14,064 nucleotides of DNA from contig DBOA01000147.1 in the NCBI GenBank assembly GCA_002299195.1, forward strand, positions 1,449-15,512, given 5' to 3'. Source of the stretch: Sphingomonadales bacterium UBA658 (GTDB lineage Bacteria; Pseudomonadota; Alphaproteobacteria; Sphingomonadales; Sphingomonadaceae). The position numbers and the translations under genes are program-made. Of the stretch, positions 1 to 7,105 are shown in pieces (within the stretch, counting starts at the first letter, position 1; every line of letters begins with the position of its first letter). Under the pieces are notes generated by a model that made no database searches, was not told the origin of the DNA, and worked only from the letters and a program-made list of their open reading frames with translations.

Positions 1-714
1 GCCAACCCGACGATGGACATTGTCGACATGGCCTATGTCTGCGGCCTCGCCAAAGAACATGGCATCACCACGGTGGTCGACAACGCCTTTGCGACCAGCG
101 TGCTGCAACGGCCCATGGATTATGGCGCAGATGTTGTCGCCTATAGCGCAACGAAGCTGATGGACGGGCAGGGCCGCGTGCTTGCCGGTGCCGTTTGTGG
201 TTCGCAACAATGGATCGATGACGTGCTGTTGCCGTTTCAGCGCAACACCGGACCCAATTTGTCGCCATTCAACGCCTGGGTTGTGCACAAGGGTTTGGAA
301 ACGCTGGAACTGCGCGCGATGCGGCAGTCGGAAAACGCGCTTATTGTTGGCAAATTCCTGGAAGGCCGCGTGCCGCATATCATGCATCCCGGTCTTGCCA
401 GCCACCCGCAGCATGAGCTCGCTATGCGCCAGATGAAAGCGTGCGGGCCGATTTTTGCATTTGAAGTCGATGGTGGCCGCAAGCAGGCGCACGCCTTGCT
501 CAACGCGCTGCAGCTGATCGATATTTCGAACAATATCGGCGATGCGCGCAGCCTGATGTGCCACCCCGCGTCCTCCACCCACCATGGCATGGGCCCCGAA
601 GGCCGCGAAGCCATGGGCGTTGGCGAAGGCATGATCCGCATCAATGTTGGCTTGGAAGATCCTGCCGATCTGATCGACGATCTGGATCAGGCGCTCAGGG
701 CCGCGGGATTGTGA
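1..714 (+). CDS. metZ: O-succinylhomoserine sulfhydrylase, C-terminal part (5' end outside window)
   Basis: This is a PLP-dependent enzyme of the Cys/Met metabolism family. It uses O-succinylhomoserine and sulfide to make homocysteine for methionine synthesis in the cytoplasm. The reading frame is open from base 1, and 237 residues are visible. Families of this type are about 400 residues long, so roughly the first 160 are missing. In visible numbering, D28 of VVDNAFAT is the pyridoxal-ring aspartate and K52 of YSATKLMDGQGR is the Schiff-base lysine. The SATK-x-x-DGQGR form is typical of MetZ rather than of cystathionine gamma-synthase or MetB. The C-terminal STHHGM and IRINVGLEDPADLIDDL stretches are also typical of the family. 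The stop codon overlaps the GTG start of apaG (GTGA), which suggests co-translation. The family is certain. MetZ rather than MetC/MetY is inferred from the motif. Confidence 0.92.
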   Translation, partial: ANPTMDIVDMAYVCGLAKEHGITTVVDNAFATSVLQRPMDYGADVVAYSATKLMDGQGRVLAGAVCGSQQWIDDVLLPFQRNTGPNLSPFNAWVVHKGLETLELRAMRQSENALIVGKFLEGRVPHIMHPGLASHPQHELAMRQMKACGPIFAFEVDGGRKQAHALLNALQLIDISNNIGDARSLMCHPASSTHHGMGPEGREAMGVGEGMIRINVGLEDPADLIDDLDQALRAAGL

Positions 715-1121
715 CGAGCATCCTCGATTCCTTCTTTGCGGTCAGCGCAACGACCGAGGGCGTGACCGTCCGCGTGTCACCCAACTTTCTGCAAGAGCAA
801 TCGGCGCCCGCGCAAGGCCGCTGGTTTTGGTCCTATCATATCCGCATCGAAAATGGCGGCGATGAACCCGTGCAATTGATGACGCGGCATTGGCGGATCA
901 CCGACGGTCGCGGGACAATCAATCATGTCGATGGCGATGGCGTGGTCGGCGAACAGCCCTTGCTAAAGCCCGGTGAAAGCCATGATTATGTGTCAGGCTG
1001 CCCATTGCCGACACCCAGCGGCATGATGGAAGGGCAATATCGTTTCATCCGCGAAGATGGCACGACTTTCCTCGCCGAAATCCCCCGCTTTACGCTGGTC
1101 GCCCCGGCCATAGCGCGTTGA
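711..1121 (+). CDS. apaG: ApaG domain protein
   Basis: The product is a 136-residue single-domain ApaG protein with a fibronectin-III-like beta sandwich. The name comes from the Co2+/Mg2+-efflux-linked locus of enterobacteria, and the biochemical role is not settled. The conserved core is visible as WSYHIRIENGGDEPVQL, then RHWRITDGRG, then GDGVVGEQPLLKPGE and TPSGMMEGQYRF. I chose the GTG at 711 as start because it gives the family's usual length (about 125-135). It also overlaps the metZ stop by four bases (GTGA), which fits translational coupling. A longer in-frame opening to 558 exists, but it lies inside metZ and encodes nothing like ApaG. The stop is 7 nt before the LysR gene, so the three genes probably form one transcript. 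Confidence 0.93.
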   Translation: MTSILDSFFAVSATTEGVTVRVSPNFLQEQSAPAQGRWFWSYHIRIENGGDEPVQLMTRHWRITDGRGTINHVDGDGVVGEQPLLKPGESHDYVSGCPLPTPSGMMEGQYRFIREDGTTFLAEIPRFTLVAPAIAR

Positions 1122-1128
1122 GCATCGC

Positions 1129-1920
1129 ATGAAGCGTACGCATCTGCCCTTAAATGGTTTGCGCGTGCTGGACGCTTCGGCGCGGCATTTAAGCTTTACC
1201 AAGGCGGCGGACGAACTTGCGGTGACGCCAGCGGCTGTCGGCCAGCAGATCCGCGCGTTGGAAGATATGTTGGGCGTCGTTCTCTTCCGCCGGACGCCCA
1301 AGGGGCTTGAGCTGACGGACGAGGCGACAAACGGTCTTGATGCCCTGCGTGCAGGCTTTTTGCAGTTTGAAGAGTCCGTCCGCGCGATGCAGGCGGGGCA
1401 ATCTTCCAATTCGCTGACGATCGCTGCGCCACGCGATTTTACCGCCAAATGGCTGGCCGCGCGGCTGGCAACATTCAGCAAGGCGAACCCCGATACGCGC
1501 TTCACTTTGGTGGCGGCGGACGAGGATGTCGATTTTACCGAAGCCAATCTTGATCTTGCCATCCGGCTGGCCACCGGCCCCGGCGAGCATGAGGGAATTA
1601 AGCTGGCCGCTGGCGCGCATGTCACTGTCGCTGCCCCCGAAGGCGGGGCGGAAACGCCGATTAGCTGGCCCAATTGCCCTGTGGCCGACGGCGTGGCTGC
1701 GCTTCGCCTCGCCGATGCGGGCCTTGCGATTGACGCGGCCGCGATCGGGCTGGGCAGGGCCACCGTGCCGTTGCTTTTGGCCGAAGCCGATTTGGCGAGC
1801 GGAAAAATACGTGCGGTCGACAATGCCAAGGAAAGCGAAGAAGCCTATTGGCTGGTCGCGCCTTTGCCGCAATGGCGGCAGAAAAAGGTCAGGGCCTTGG
1901 TTGAGGCCTTAACACAGTGA
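1129..1920 (+). CDS. LysR-family (GcvA-like) transcriptional regulator, short effector domain
   Basis: The product is a 263-residue DNA-binding regulator. The N-terminal winged helix-turn-helix spans about residues 8-66. It opens with LPLNGLRVLDASARHLSFT, and the recognition helix lies around VTPAAVGQQIRALE, the pattern typical of GcvA-type LysR proteins. A linker helix follows (residues 68-90), then a periplasmic-binding-like effector domain from about 93, starting with SLTIAAPRDFTAKWLA. The effector domain is roughly 170 residues. GcvA relatives have total lengths near 300, so part of the second subdomain looks trimmed, although the reading frame is intact. Its ligand and targets cannot be read from the sequence. 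LysR proteins often control a neighbour, but here the gene runs with metZ and apaG and no divergent partner is present. The stop overlaps the GTG of the acetyltransferase pseudogene (GTGA). Confidence 0.88.
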   Translation: MKRTHLPLNGLRVLDASARHLSFTKAADELAVTPAAVGQQIRALEDMLGVVLFRRTPKGLELTDEATNGLDALRAGFLQFEESVRAMQAGQSSNSLTIAAPRDFTAKWLAARLATFSKANPDTRFTLVAADEDVDFTEANLDLAIRLATGPGEHEGIKLAAGAHVTVAAPEGGAETPISWPNCPVADGVAALRLADAGLAIDAAAIGLGRATVPLLLAEADLASGKIRAVDNAKESEEAYWLVAPLPQWRQKKVRALVEALTQ

Positions 1921-2456
1921 CCGCGCCGACACTTGCCGGCGAGCGTCTGATTCTACGGCAGTTAAAAGTGGACGATGCGCCTGCGCTTTTTGATGTTTTG
2001 TCCGATGATGAGGTTATGCGTTATTGGTCGAGCGGTCCGCATGTGCATATCGCGGAAACGCAAAGCTACATTGCATGGAACGCAGAAATTGATGCCGGTC
2101 ATATATGTTGGGCAATCACGCTTGACGAAAGGGTCGCATTATGATGGGTCATTCTTTTACCGCACCGTAAAAACAACTTTGAGCTGGGCTATATTCTCGG
2201 ACGCAGCCATTGGGGCAAGGCCTATGTCTAAGAAGCCGCTTGTATGGCTTTGGATCACGCCTTTATGAACCTCTCGGCGCGCCGCGTTATGGCGGACACC
2301 GATCCCGATAACATCGGTTCAATAAAGCTGCTGGAAAAACTGGGCTTCCAGCGCGAAGGGTATCTGCGCGAAGAATGGGAAACCCATATTGGCGTGCGCG
2401 ACAGCTTGATCTTTGGCCTTTTGCGTAACGAGTGGCTTAAAACGCCCGCACCATAA
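1917..2456 (+). pseudogene. GNAT (RimJ/RimL-type) N-acetyltransferase, broken
   Basis: The first 75 codons, from GTG 1917, encode the start of a GNAT acetyltransferase (TAPTLAGERLILRQLKVDD). The same frame resumes from about 2172 with NNFELGYILGRSHWGKAYV and continues to DTDPDNIGSIKLLEKLGF, the acetyl-CoA-site and C-terminal motifs, ending at TAA 2454-2456. In between the frame is interrupted by TGA at 2142-2144 and TAA at 2229-2231. Between about 2146 and 2171 the family-like residues (GSFFYRTVK) are found in the +1 frame. This suggests an insertion near 2140 followed by loss of one A in the run at 2170-2173, which restores the frame. No fragment could fold as a full acetyltransferase. The GTG start overlaps the LysR stop, so it was once part of that transcript. 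Sequencing error is possible for the indels but would not explain the TAA. Confidence 0.85.
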
Positions 2457-2489
2457 CTTTAACGCAGCGCGTGCGCGTGTAAGCCTACA

Positions 2490-4478
2490 TCAAGCGTCAA
2501 TCGTGTCCTCGTCCAGTTGCGCGGCATTTTCCTGAATGAAGTTGAACCGGTGCTCCGGATTTTTGCCCATCAGCCGGTCGACAAGGTCATTGACCACGGC
2601 ACGCCGTTCATATTCATGCGGCAAAGTAATGCGGATCAGCGAGCGGGTCGCTGGGTCCATCGTCGTTTCTTTCAACTGGTTCGGGTTCATTTCACCCAAG
2701 CCCTTAAACCGGCCAACATCGACTTTCTTGCCCTTGAACACGGTCGCTTCCAATTCGGCGCGGTGTGCGTCGTCGGCGGCGTAGACGCTTTGGCTGCCAT
2801 GCGTCAGTCGATACAAAGGCGGCCGCGCGAGGAAGAGATGCCCGGCCTTCACGATTTCGGACATTTCCTGAAAGAAGAATGTCATCAACAAGGTCGCAAT
2901 ATGCGCGCCATCGACATCGGCATCGGTCATGATGATGATGCGTTCATAGCGCAGATTGTCGGGGTTGCAGTCCTTGCGCGTGCCACAACCAAGCGCGAGC
3001 TGAAGATCCGCGATTTCGTTGTTGGCGCGGATTTTGTCTGCGGTGGCGGACGCCACGTTCAGGATTTTACCCCGGATCGGCAAAATCGCCTGAGTCTTGC
3101 GGTCACGCGCTTGCTTTGCGCTGCCGCCAGCGCTGTCGCCTTCGACGATGAACAATTCGGTGCCGGTAGGGTCATCTGATGCGCAATCGGTCAGCTTGCC
3201 GGGCAGACGCACCTTGCGGCCTGAAGTTGCGGTTTTGCGTTTGACCTCACGCTCTGCCTTACGGCGCAGGCGGTCGTCGACCTTTTCCAAGATGAAGCCC
3301 ATCAACGCCTTGCCGCGCTCCATATTGTCGGCAAGATAATGGTCAAAATGGTCCCGCACGGCGTTTTCCACCAAGCGCGTGGCTTCGGGTGAGGTCAGCC
3401 GGTCCTTGGTCTGGCTTTGGAATTGCGGGTTGCGGATGAATACCGACAACATCAATTCGGCTTCGTTGAAAATGTCTTCTGCCGATATCTGCGCCGCTTT
3501 TTTCTGGCCAATCAATTCACCAAAGGCGCGCAATCCCTTGGTCAGCGCCGCGCGAACGCCGGCTTCATGGGTGCCGCCATCGGGCGTCGGAATAGTGTTA
3601 CAATACCAGCTGTATGAACCGTCGGAATACAGCGGCCACGAAATCGCCCATTCGACGCGGCCTTGCGCATCGGGGAAATCTTGCGTGCCGGAGAAAAACT
3701 CCGTGGTTGCGCAGGCGCGGGTGCCAAGCTGTTCACGCAAATGGTCGGACAAGCCACCGGGGAACTGAAACACCGCTTCGGCAGGGACATCTGCGCTCGC
3801 GAGTTCCGCGTCGCAGCGCCAGCGAATTTCGACGCCAGCGAACAAATAAGCTTTCGACCGGGCAAGCTTGAACAGGCGCGCGGGTTTGAACTTCGCATCG
3901 GCGCCGAAAATTTCAGGATCAGGCGTGAAGGCTATGGTGGTGCCGCGCCGGTTGGGGGTGGGGCCAAGCTCTTCCAGCTTACCGACCGGATGGCCTTGCG
4001 CGAAGCGTTGGCGATACAACTGCTTGTTGCGGGCAACTTCGACAACGGTATCGGTCGACAGGGCGTTGACGACAGAAACGCCGACGCCATGCAAGCCGCC
4101 GGATGTCGCATAGGCCTTGTCCGTGAACTTCCCGCCGGAGTGCAAGGTCGTCAGAATGACCTCAAGCGCCGATTTGTCCGGAAATTTGGGATGCGGATCA
4201 ACCGGAATGCCGCGGCCATTGTCGGTGATGGTCAGCCGGTTGCCAACGCCCAAATGCACCTCAATACGGCTGGCATGGCCGGCGACGGCTTCGTCCATCG
4301 AGTTGTCGAGGACTTCGGACGCGAGATGGTGCAAGGCGCGTTCGTCGATGCCGCCAATATACATGCCCGGGCGACGGCGAACCGGCTCAAGCCCCTCCAG
4401 CACTTCAATTGCAGAAGCGGTATAATCATTGGATGCGGCAGTGGCGGCCGCGCTCCCGCCAAACAGGTCATCGGTCAT
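2490..4478 (-). CDS. parE: DNA topoisomerase IV subunit B (ParE)
   Basis: This is the ATPase subunit of topoisomerase IV, which works with ParC to separate replicated chromosomes. The product is 662 residues from the ATG at 4478 (MTDDLFGG). The GHKL ATPase domain covers about residues 20-240, with the catalytic E55 in ASEVLDNSMDEA, D86 in DNGRGIP and the glycine lid GGLHGVGVSVVNAL at 127-140. The transducer domain follows to about 410. The TOPRIM domain holds E446 of VEGDSAGGSAKQARDR and the metal-binding D519, D521 and D523 of TDADVDGAH. The C-terminal part has GRFKGLGEMNPNQLKETTMDP. The spacing and length fit ParE rather than the longer GyrB. A 12-codon upstream extension begins with TTG at 4514 and lies in a hairpin region, so I did not use it. 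I see no clear Shine-Dalgarno before ATG 4478. The gene is downstream of and codirectional with gcrA and the thioesterase. Confidence 0.95.
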   Translation of the reverse strand: MTDDLFGGSAAATAASNDYTASAIEVLEGLEPVRRRPGMYIGGIDERALHHLASEVLDNSMDEAVAGHASRIEVHLGVGNRLTITDNGRGIPVDPHPKFPDKSALEVILTTLHSGGKFTDKAYATSGGLHGVGVSVVNALSTDTVVEVARNKQLYRQRFAQGHPVGKLEELGPTPNRRGTTIAFTPDPEIFGADAKFKPARLFKLARSKAYLFAGVEIRWRCDAELASADVPAEAVFQFPGGLSDHLREQLGTRACATTEFFSGTQDFPDAQGRVEWAISWPLYSDGSYSWYCNTIPTPDGGTHEAGVRAALTKGLRAFGELIGQKKAAQISAEDIFNEAELMLSVFIRNPQFQSQTKDRLTSPEATRLVENAVRDHFDHYLADNMERGKALMGFILEKVDDRLRRKAEREVKRKTATSGRKVRLPGKLTDCASDDPTGTELFIVEGDSAGGSAKQARDRKTQAILPIRGKILNVASATADKIRANNEIADLQLALGCGTRKDCNPDNLRYERIIIMTDADVDGAHIATLLMTFFFQEMSEIVKAGHLFLARPPLYRLTHGSQSVYAADDAHRAELEATVFKGKKVDVGRFKGLGEMNPNQLKETTMDPATRSLIRITLPHEYERRAVVNDLVDRLMGKNPEHRFNFIQENAAQLDEDTIDA

Positions 4479-4513
4479 AATAATGCTATAGGCGCGGTAG
4501 AGTTGGCGGCGCA

Positions 4514-4536
4514 ACAGCCGAACGATACTCGGCTGT
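4514..4536 (-). other. Perfect inverted repeat between the thioesterase gene and parE
   Basis: ACAGCCGA (4514-4521) and TCGGCTGT (4529-4536) are perfect reverse complements separated by 7 nt, giving an 8-bp stem. It lies just after the thioesterase stop and about 35 nt before the parE start on the same strand. No T-run follows on the - strand, so an intrinsic terminator is unlikely. It could be an RNA processing or attenuation hairpin in the parE leader, a protein-binding site, or chance. Confidence 0.35.
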
Positions 4537-4550
4537 GGAAATAAACCGGA

Positions 4551-4934
4551 TCAGCGTCTTTCCGGGGGCGTGGACATAATGGCGAAATTGCCATTTGCCT
4601 GCGCAACCAACTTGTCATTCTGCGAGATACGGGCGGTTAAATGAGCAATGGTTCGGCCCTTATTGTCCAAAACGGTTTCGCACAGCAGCTGGCCCTCCGC
4701 GACTGGCCGGAAATAGCTGATCGATATATCAATTGTCGCGCACGCATATCCAGCATCAAGTGTCGAATAAAGCGCCGCGCCCATGCCTGTATCCGCCATT
4801 GCGTAGAGGACAGCGCTATGCACAACACCGTGCGGATTTAAATGCCGATCATCGACCGACAGCGAAAATGTGCTGCTGCCGCCGCCTTGTTGATCTAATG
4901 TTAAACCGATGAGATCCGCAAATGGATGATCCAT
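4551..4934 (-). CDS. PaaI-family hotdog-fold thioesterase
   Basis: The product is 127 residues, the full length of a single hotdog domain. Enzymes of this family hydrolyse acyl-CoA or aryl-CoA thioesters in the cytoplasm, and the substrate cannot be told from sequence. The active-site motif is visible as LNPHGVVHSAVLYAMADTGMG, with H35-G36 and D48 in the position of the usual acidic residue. The typical later strands are DISISYFRPVAEGQL and GRTIAHLTARI. The ATG at 4934 has a purine-rich GGTGAG stretch about 10 nt upstream. The gene begins 19 nt after the gcrA stop, which suggests a shared transcript with gcrA. No functional link to the cell cycle is evident. Confidence 0.87.
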   Translation of the reverse strand: MDHPFADLIGLTLDQQGGGSSTFSLSVDDRHLNPHGVVHSAVLYAMADTGMGAALYSTLDAGYACATIDISISYFRPVAEGQLLCETVLDNKGRTIAHLTARISQNDKLVAQANGNFAIMSTPPERR

Positions 4935-4953
4935 GCTCTATCTCACCATAGCC

Positions 4954-5628
4954 TTAACGAACCCTTGGTCCGCCAAATGGCATTGGCGGCGGAGGACGGC
5001 GCACACCGCGTGGAAGCTGCGCCTGATAGGCACGGCCACAATGTTCGACGCAGTACGGAAAACCGGGGTTTACCGGGACACCGCAGAAATGGAAATCGGC
5101 TTCACCGGGGTGACCCAAGGGCCAACGGCAAATACGTTCGTTCAAATCGAGCAATGATGTTTTGTCTGCCATTTCGGGGCTTGGCTTTGCAGGGACAAGG
5201 CGGCGTGGCGGTGCTGGCGGAATGGGTGCTTGCTGATCGCCGGGTCCCTGACGCATGAAACCGCCAGGTCCGATCGAAACGATGCGTGGCATCGACGATG
5301 CGCGCGGCGCAGGTGCTTCGGCTGCGTCGTCATCTGCGCGTACTGGCGCTACAGGCTCAGCAACCGGTGCAGCGGCGCGGGGGCGCACAGGTGCAGCGGG
5401 GGCCGGTGCCTTTGCAGGCGCTGCAGCCGCTGCCTTTTTCGGCGCGGCTTTTTTGTCTGTGTCGTTGGCCTTCACAGGCGACGGGCGCGATTTTAGTCCC
5501 AAGCGATGGGCCTTACCGATCACGGCATTGCGGCTAACACCGCCAAGCTCTTCGGCAATCTGGCTTGCTGTCAGGCCTTTTTCCCAAAGCGCTTTTAACT
5601 GATCAATCCGCTGGTCGGTCCAGGACAT
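4954..5628 (-). CDS. gcrA: GcrA cell cycle regulator
   Basis: GcrA is an alphaproteobacterial transcription factor. It binds DNA at CcrM-methylated GANTC sites and acts with sigma-70 RNA polymerase to drive S-phase and division genes. The N-terminal 46 residues (MSWTDQRIDQLKALWEKGL, then SQIAEELGGVSRNAVIGKAH) are the diagnostic GcrA helix-turn-helix. Residues 50-150 are a low-complexity Ala/Pro/Lys linker. The C-terminal domain (about 158-205) contains ICRWPLGHPGEADFHFCG and PYCVEHCGRAY, with C167, C182, C193 and H196 or C197 arranged like a metal site. The 224-residue length exceeds the roughly 173 residues of the Caulobacter protein because of the longer linker. The ATG at 5628 has GGGAAAG a few bases upstream. 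I see no GANTC site in the 91-nt gap upstream of the gene. It is divergent from the ABC permease. Confidence 0.95.
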   Translation of the reverse strand: MSWTDQRIDQLKALWEKGLTASQIAEELGGVSRNAVIGKAHRLGLKSRPSPVKANDTDKKAAPKKAAAAAPAKAPAPAAPVRPRAAAPVAEPVAPVRADDDAAEAPAPRASSMPRIVSIGPGGFMRQGPGDQQAPIPPAPPRRLVPAKPSPEMADKTSLLDLNERICRWPLGHPGEADFHFCGVPVNPGFPYCVEHCGRAYQAQLPRGVRRPPPPMPFGGPRVR

Positions 5629-5668
5629 AGAAACTTTCCCAATATCTAATGTGTCGTACCGCAGTCGC

Positions 5669-5682
5669 GGCGCATTTGCGCC
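5669..5682. promoter_or_regulatory. Inverted repeat in the gcrA / permease divergent promoter region
   Basis: GGCGCA-TT-TGCGCC is a perfect 6-bp inverted repeat with a 2-nt centre. It sits about 40 nt upstream of the gcrA start and 38 nt upstream of the permease start. It is placed where an operator for either gene could be. No regulator is known to me for this sequence, and in GC-rich DNA a match of this size can arise by chance. Confidence 0.3.
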
Positions 5683-5719
5683 TTGCGGTTAAGCCTGCAA
5701 GCCGATAGTCGATTGCGCG

Positions 5720-6577
5720 ATGACTATCCACCATAAAAGCGATATTGGCCCAGATAGGGACGCGAGCCCCGTTGTGCAACTGCCCGACGGCGAACGGCAC
5801 ATCCGCAACGTAAACTGGATTGGGCTGCAAACCCTATATATGAAAGAAGTCCGCCGCTTCTTTAAGGTGCAGATGCAAACGGTATGGGCTCCGGCCATCA
5901 CGACGTTGCTATATCTGATTATTTTCACCGTGGCTTTGGGAAGCGTGAAGCCACAGGTTCTGGGCGTTCCTTTTGCAGATTTCATCGCACCGGGCCTTAT
6001 CATCATGGGAATGATGCAAAATGCCTTTGCCAATTCCAGCTTCTCTTTGCTGGTCGGTAAAATGCAGGGCACGATTGTCGATTATCTGATGCCGCCTTTG
6101 TCCAATGCAGAGGTTTTGGCCGCGCTTACATTTGCTGCGGTGACGCGCGCGTTTCTGGTGGGCGGCACCATCTGGTTTGCGATGCTTTTGTGGCCGGGCG
6201 TGCATGTTACGCCTGTGCATATGTGGGCGATATTGTGGTTTGGCCTGATGGGTTCGATGATGCTTGCGCTTATCGGCGTTATGACATCGATCTGGGCGGA
6301 GAAATTTGACCATGCGGCCGTGGTTAGCAACTTCGTTGTTGCGCCAGCGGCGTTGCTGTCGGGCACGTTCTATTCGGTTGATAAGCTGGCGCCGACATTT
6401 CAGGCGATTAGCCACGCCAACCCGTTCTTCTATGCAATATCGGGTTTCCGTTATGGCTTTATCGGTGCCGCAGACAGTCCCGTGATTTTTGGCGCGATTG
6501 TGCTGCTTGGCCTGAACATAGTGCTTGGCACTATCTGTTACCTGCTGCTGCGGTCGGGTTGGAAATTGCGGTCTTAG
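5720..6577 (+). CDS. ABC-2 type transporter permease
   Basis: The product is a 285-residue inner-membrane protein of the ABC-2 permease family (YadH/NodJ-like), which exports drugs, polysaccharides or lipids with a separate ATPase. A cytoplasmic N-terminus of about 50 residues ends in VNWIGLQTLYMKEVRRFFKV, the amphipathic elbow that meets the ATPase. About six hydrophobic segments follow, near residues 57-75, 87-110, 132-156, 168-190, 201-218 and 257-277. The family signature NANPFFYAISGFRYG-like stretch appears as HANPFFYAISGFRYGFIG at 232-249. No ATPase gene lies within the window, so the partner must be encoded elsewhere or just be absent from this locus. The ATG at 5720 has no strong ribosome-binding site, and a start closer to residue 30 is conceivable. 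Confidence 0.88.
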   Translation: MTIHHKSDIGPDRDASPVVQLPDGERHIRNVNWIGLQTLYMKEVRRFFKVQMQTVWAPAITTLLYLIIFTVALGSVKPQVLGVPFADFIAPGLIIMGMMQNAFANSSFSLLVGKMQGTIVDYLMPPLSNAEVLAALTFAAVTRAFLVGGTIWFAMLLWPGVHVTPVHMWAILWFGLMGSMMLALIGVMTSIWAEKFDHAAVVSNFVVAPAALLSGTFYSVDKLAPTFQAISHANPFFYAISGFRYGFIGAADSPVIFGAIVLLGLNIVLGTICYLLLRSGWKLRS

Positions 6578-6579
6578 TT

Positions 6580-6596
6580 GCGTTAGGATTTAACGC
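6580..6596. terminator. Weak candidate bidirectional terminator between convergent genes
   Basis: GCGTTA (6580-6585) and TAACGC (6591-6596) form a perfect 6-bp stem with a GGATT loop. It lies between the permease stop (6575-6577) and the 3' end of the convergent DUF2147 gene, overlapping the latter's last codons. The position suits a terminator for both, but the stem is short and no clear T-run follows on either strand. Confidence 0.3.
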
Positions 6597-7012
6597 GCCG
6601 GTGTCCATGTTTGGGCCTGACAAAAGGGGCCAATACAGCCTTTGACGACCAGATTACCCGATTTGCCTTTATAGACAATCGACCGATAGGTTTTGCCCGA
6701 TTTGGGATCGTAAATCTGGCCTTTCCATTCATCGCCAGCCGCTTTGAAACCCGTCAAAACATTCATGCCCAATATTGTCCGGCTGCGCTGCGCCTTGTCG
6801 GGATTGTTGATGTCTTTCGCGCCGGGACCAGCTGGCGGGTTCACAAGGAATTTCGACAGCTTGCCGCATATATTATCGCCGCAGGGATAGACTTCCACGA
6901 CGCCGTCCTTGCTTTGCGTGACCCATCGGCCCGTAATGGGCGAAGCGGCCTGCACCGATAAGGGCAACATCAATAATCCAGCGGCGGTCATCCATTTTTT
7001 CACGTCGGTCAT
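6590..7012 (-). CDS. Secreted DUF2147 domain protein
   Basis: The product is a small exported protein of 140 residues with a DUF2147 domain, whose function is not established. A Sec signal peptide is clear: KK near the start, the hydrophobic run MTAAGLLMLPLSV, and a likely cleavage after VQA at residue 22. The mature part begins ASPITGRWVTQSKDGVVEV, the usual DUF2147 opening with GxW. It continues with ILGMNVLTGFK, then WKGQIYDPKSGKTYRS and the C-terminal LVVKGCIGPFCQAQTW. Two cysteine pairs, C44/C49 and C126/C131, could form disulfides in the periplasm. An internal ATG at residue 8 would also give a workable signal peptide. The gene is convergent with the permease and divergent from maiA. 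Confidence 0.85.
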   Translation of the reverse strand: MTDVKKWMTAAGLLMLPLSVQAASPITGRWVTQSKDGVVEVYPCGDNICGKLSKFLVNPPAGPGAKDINNPDKAQRSRTILGMNVLTGFKAAGDEWKGQIYDPKSGKTYRSIVYKGKSGNLVVKGCIGPFCQAQTWTPAR

Positions 7013-7035
7013 CCTCAGTCCTTTTTAGCTGCGCC

Positions 7036-7045
7036 AGACATATGC
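7036..7045. promoter_or_regulatory. Candidate operator upstream of maiA (shared with fahA)
   Basis: AGACATATGC here is the exact reverse complement of GCATATGTCT at 9188-9197 upstream of the fumarylacetoacetate hydrolase gene. It ends 60 nt before the maiA ATG and has a palindromic CATATG core. A MarR-type regulator gene lies between the two sites. The assignment as an operator is inference from position and identity. Confidence 0.35.
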
Positions 7046-7105
7046 AAGCGCGGGCCGTACTGCAATGCTTTTGCCTTTTACCAACGCCATGCTAATTGTG
7101 ACGTC

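Noticed and set aside
993..1829. Long antisense open frames across the LysR gene
   Set aside because: The + strand encodes a clear LysR protein, and the antisense products are Ser/Ala/Arg-rich with no recognisable domain.
2142..2144. TGA recoding (selenocysteine) in the acetyltransferase
   Set aside because: No SECIS-like hairpin is apparent, the family has no cysteine or selenocysteine there, and a second unrelated stop (TAA) follows downstream.
2457..2489. Alternating GCGC/GTGC sequence between the acetyltransferase pseudogene and parE as a terminator
   Set aside because: The possible stems have loops of two bases or fewer, and no T-run is present.
3663..4544. A 293-codon open frame on the + strand opposite parE
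   Set aside because: It lies wholly antisense to a certain parE gene, its protein is compositionally odd and matches no family I recognise, and such shadows are common in GC-rich coding DNA.
4254..5602. Ala/Arg-rich + strand frames opposite gcrA
   Set aside because: They are shadows of the low-complexity Ala/Pro linker of GcrA.
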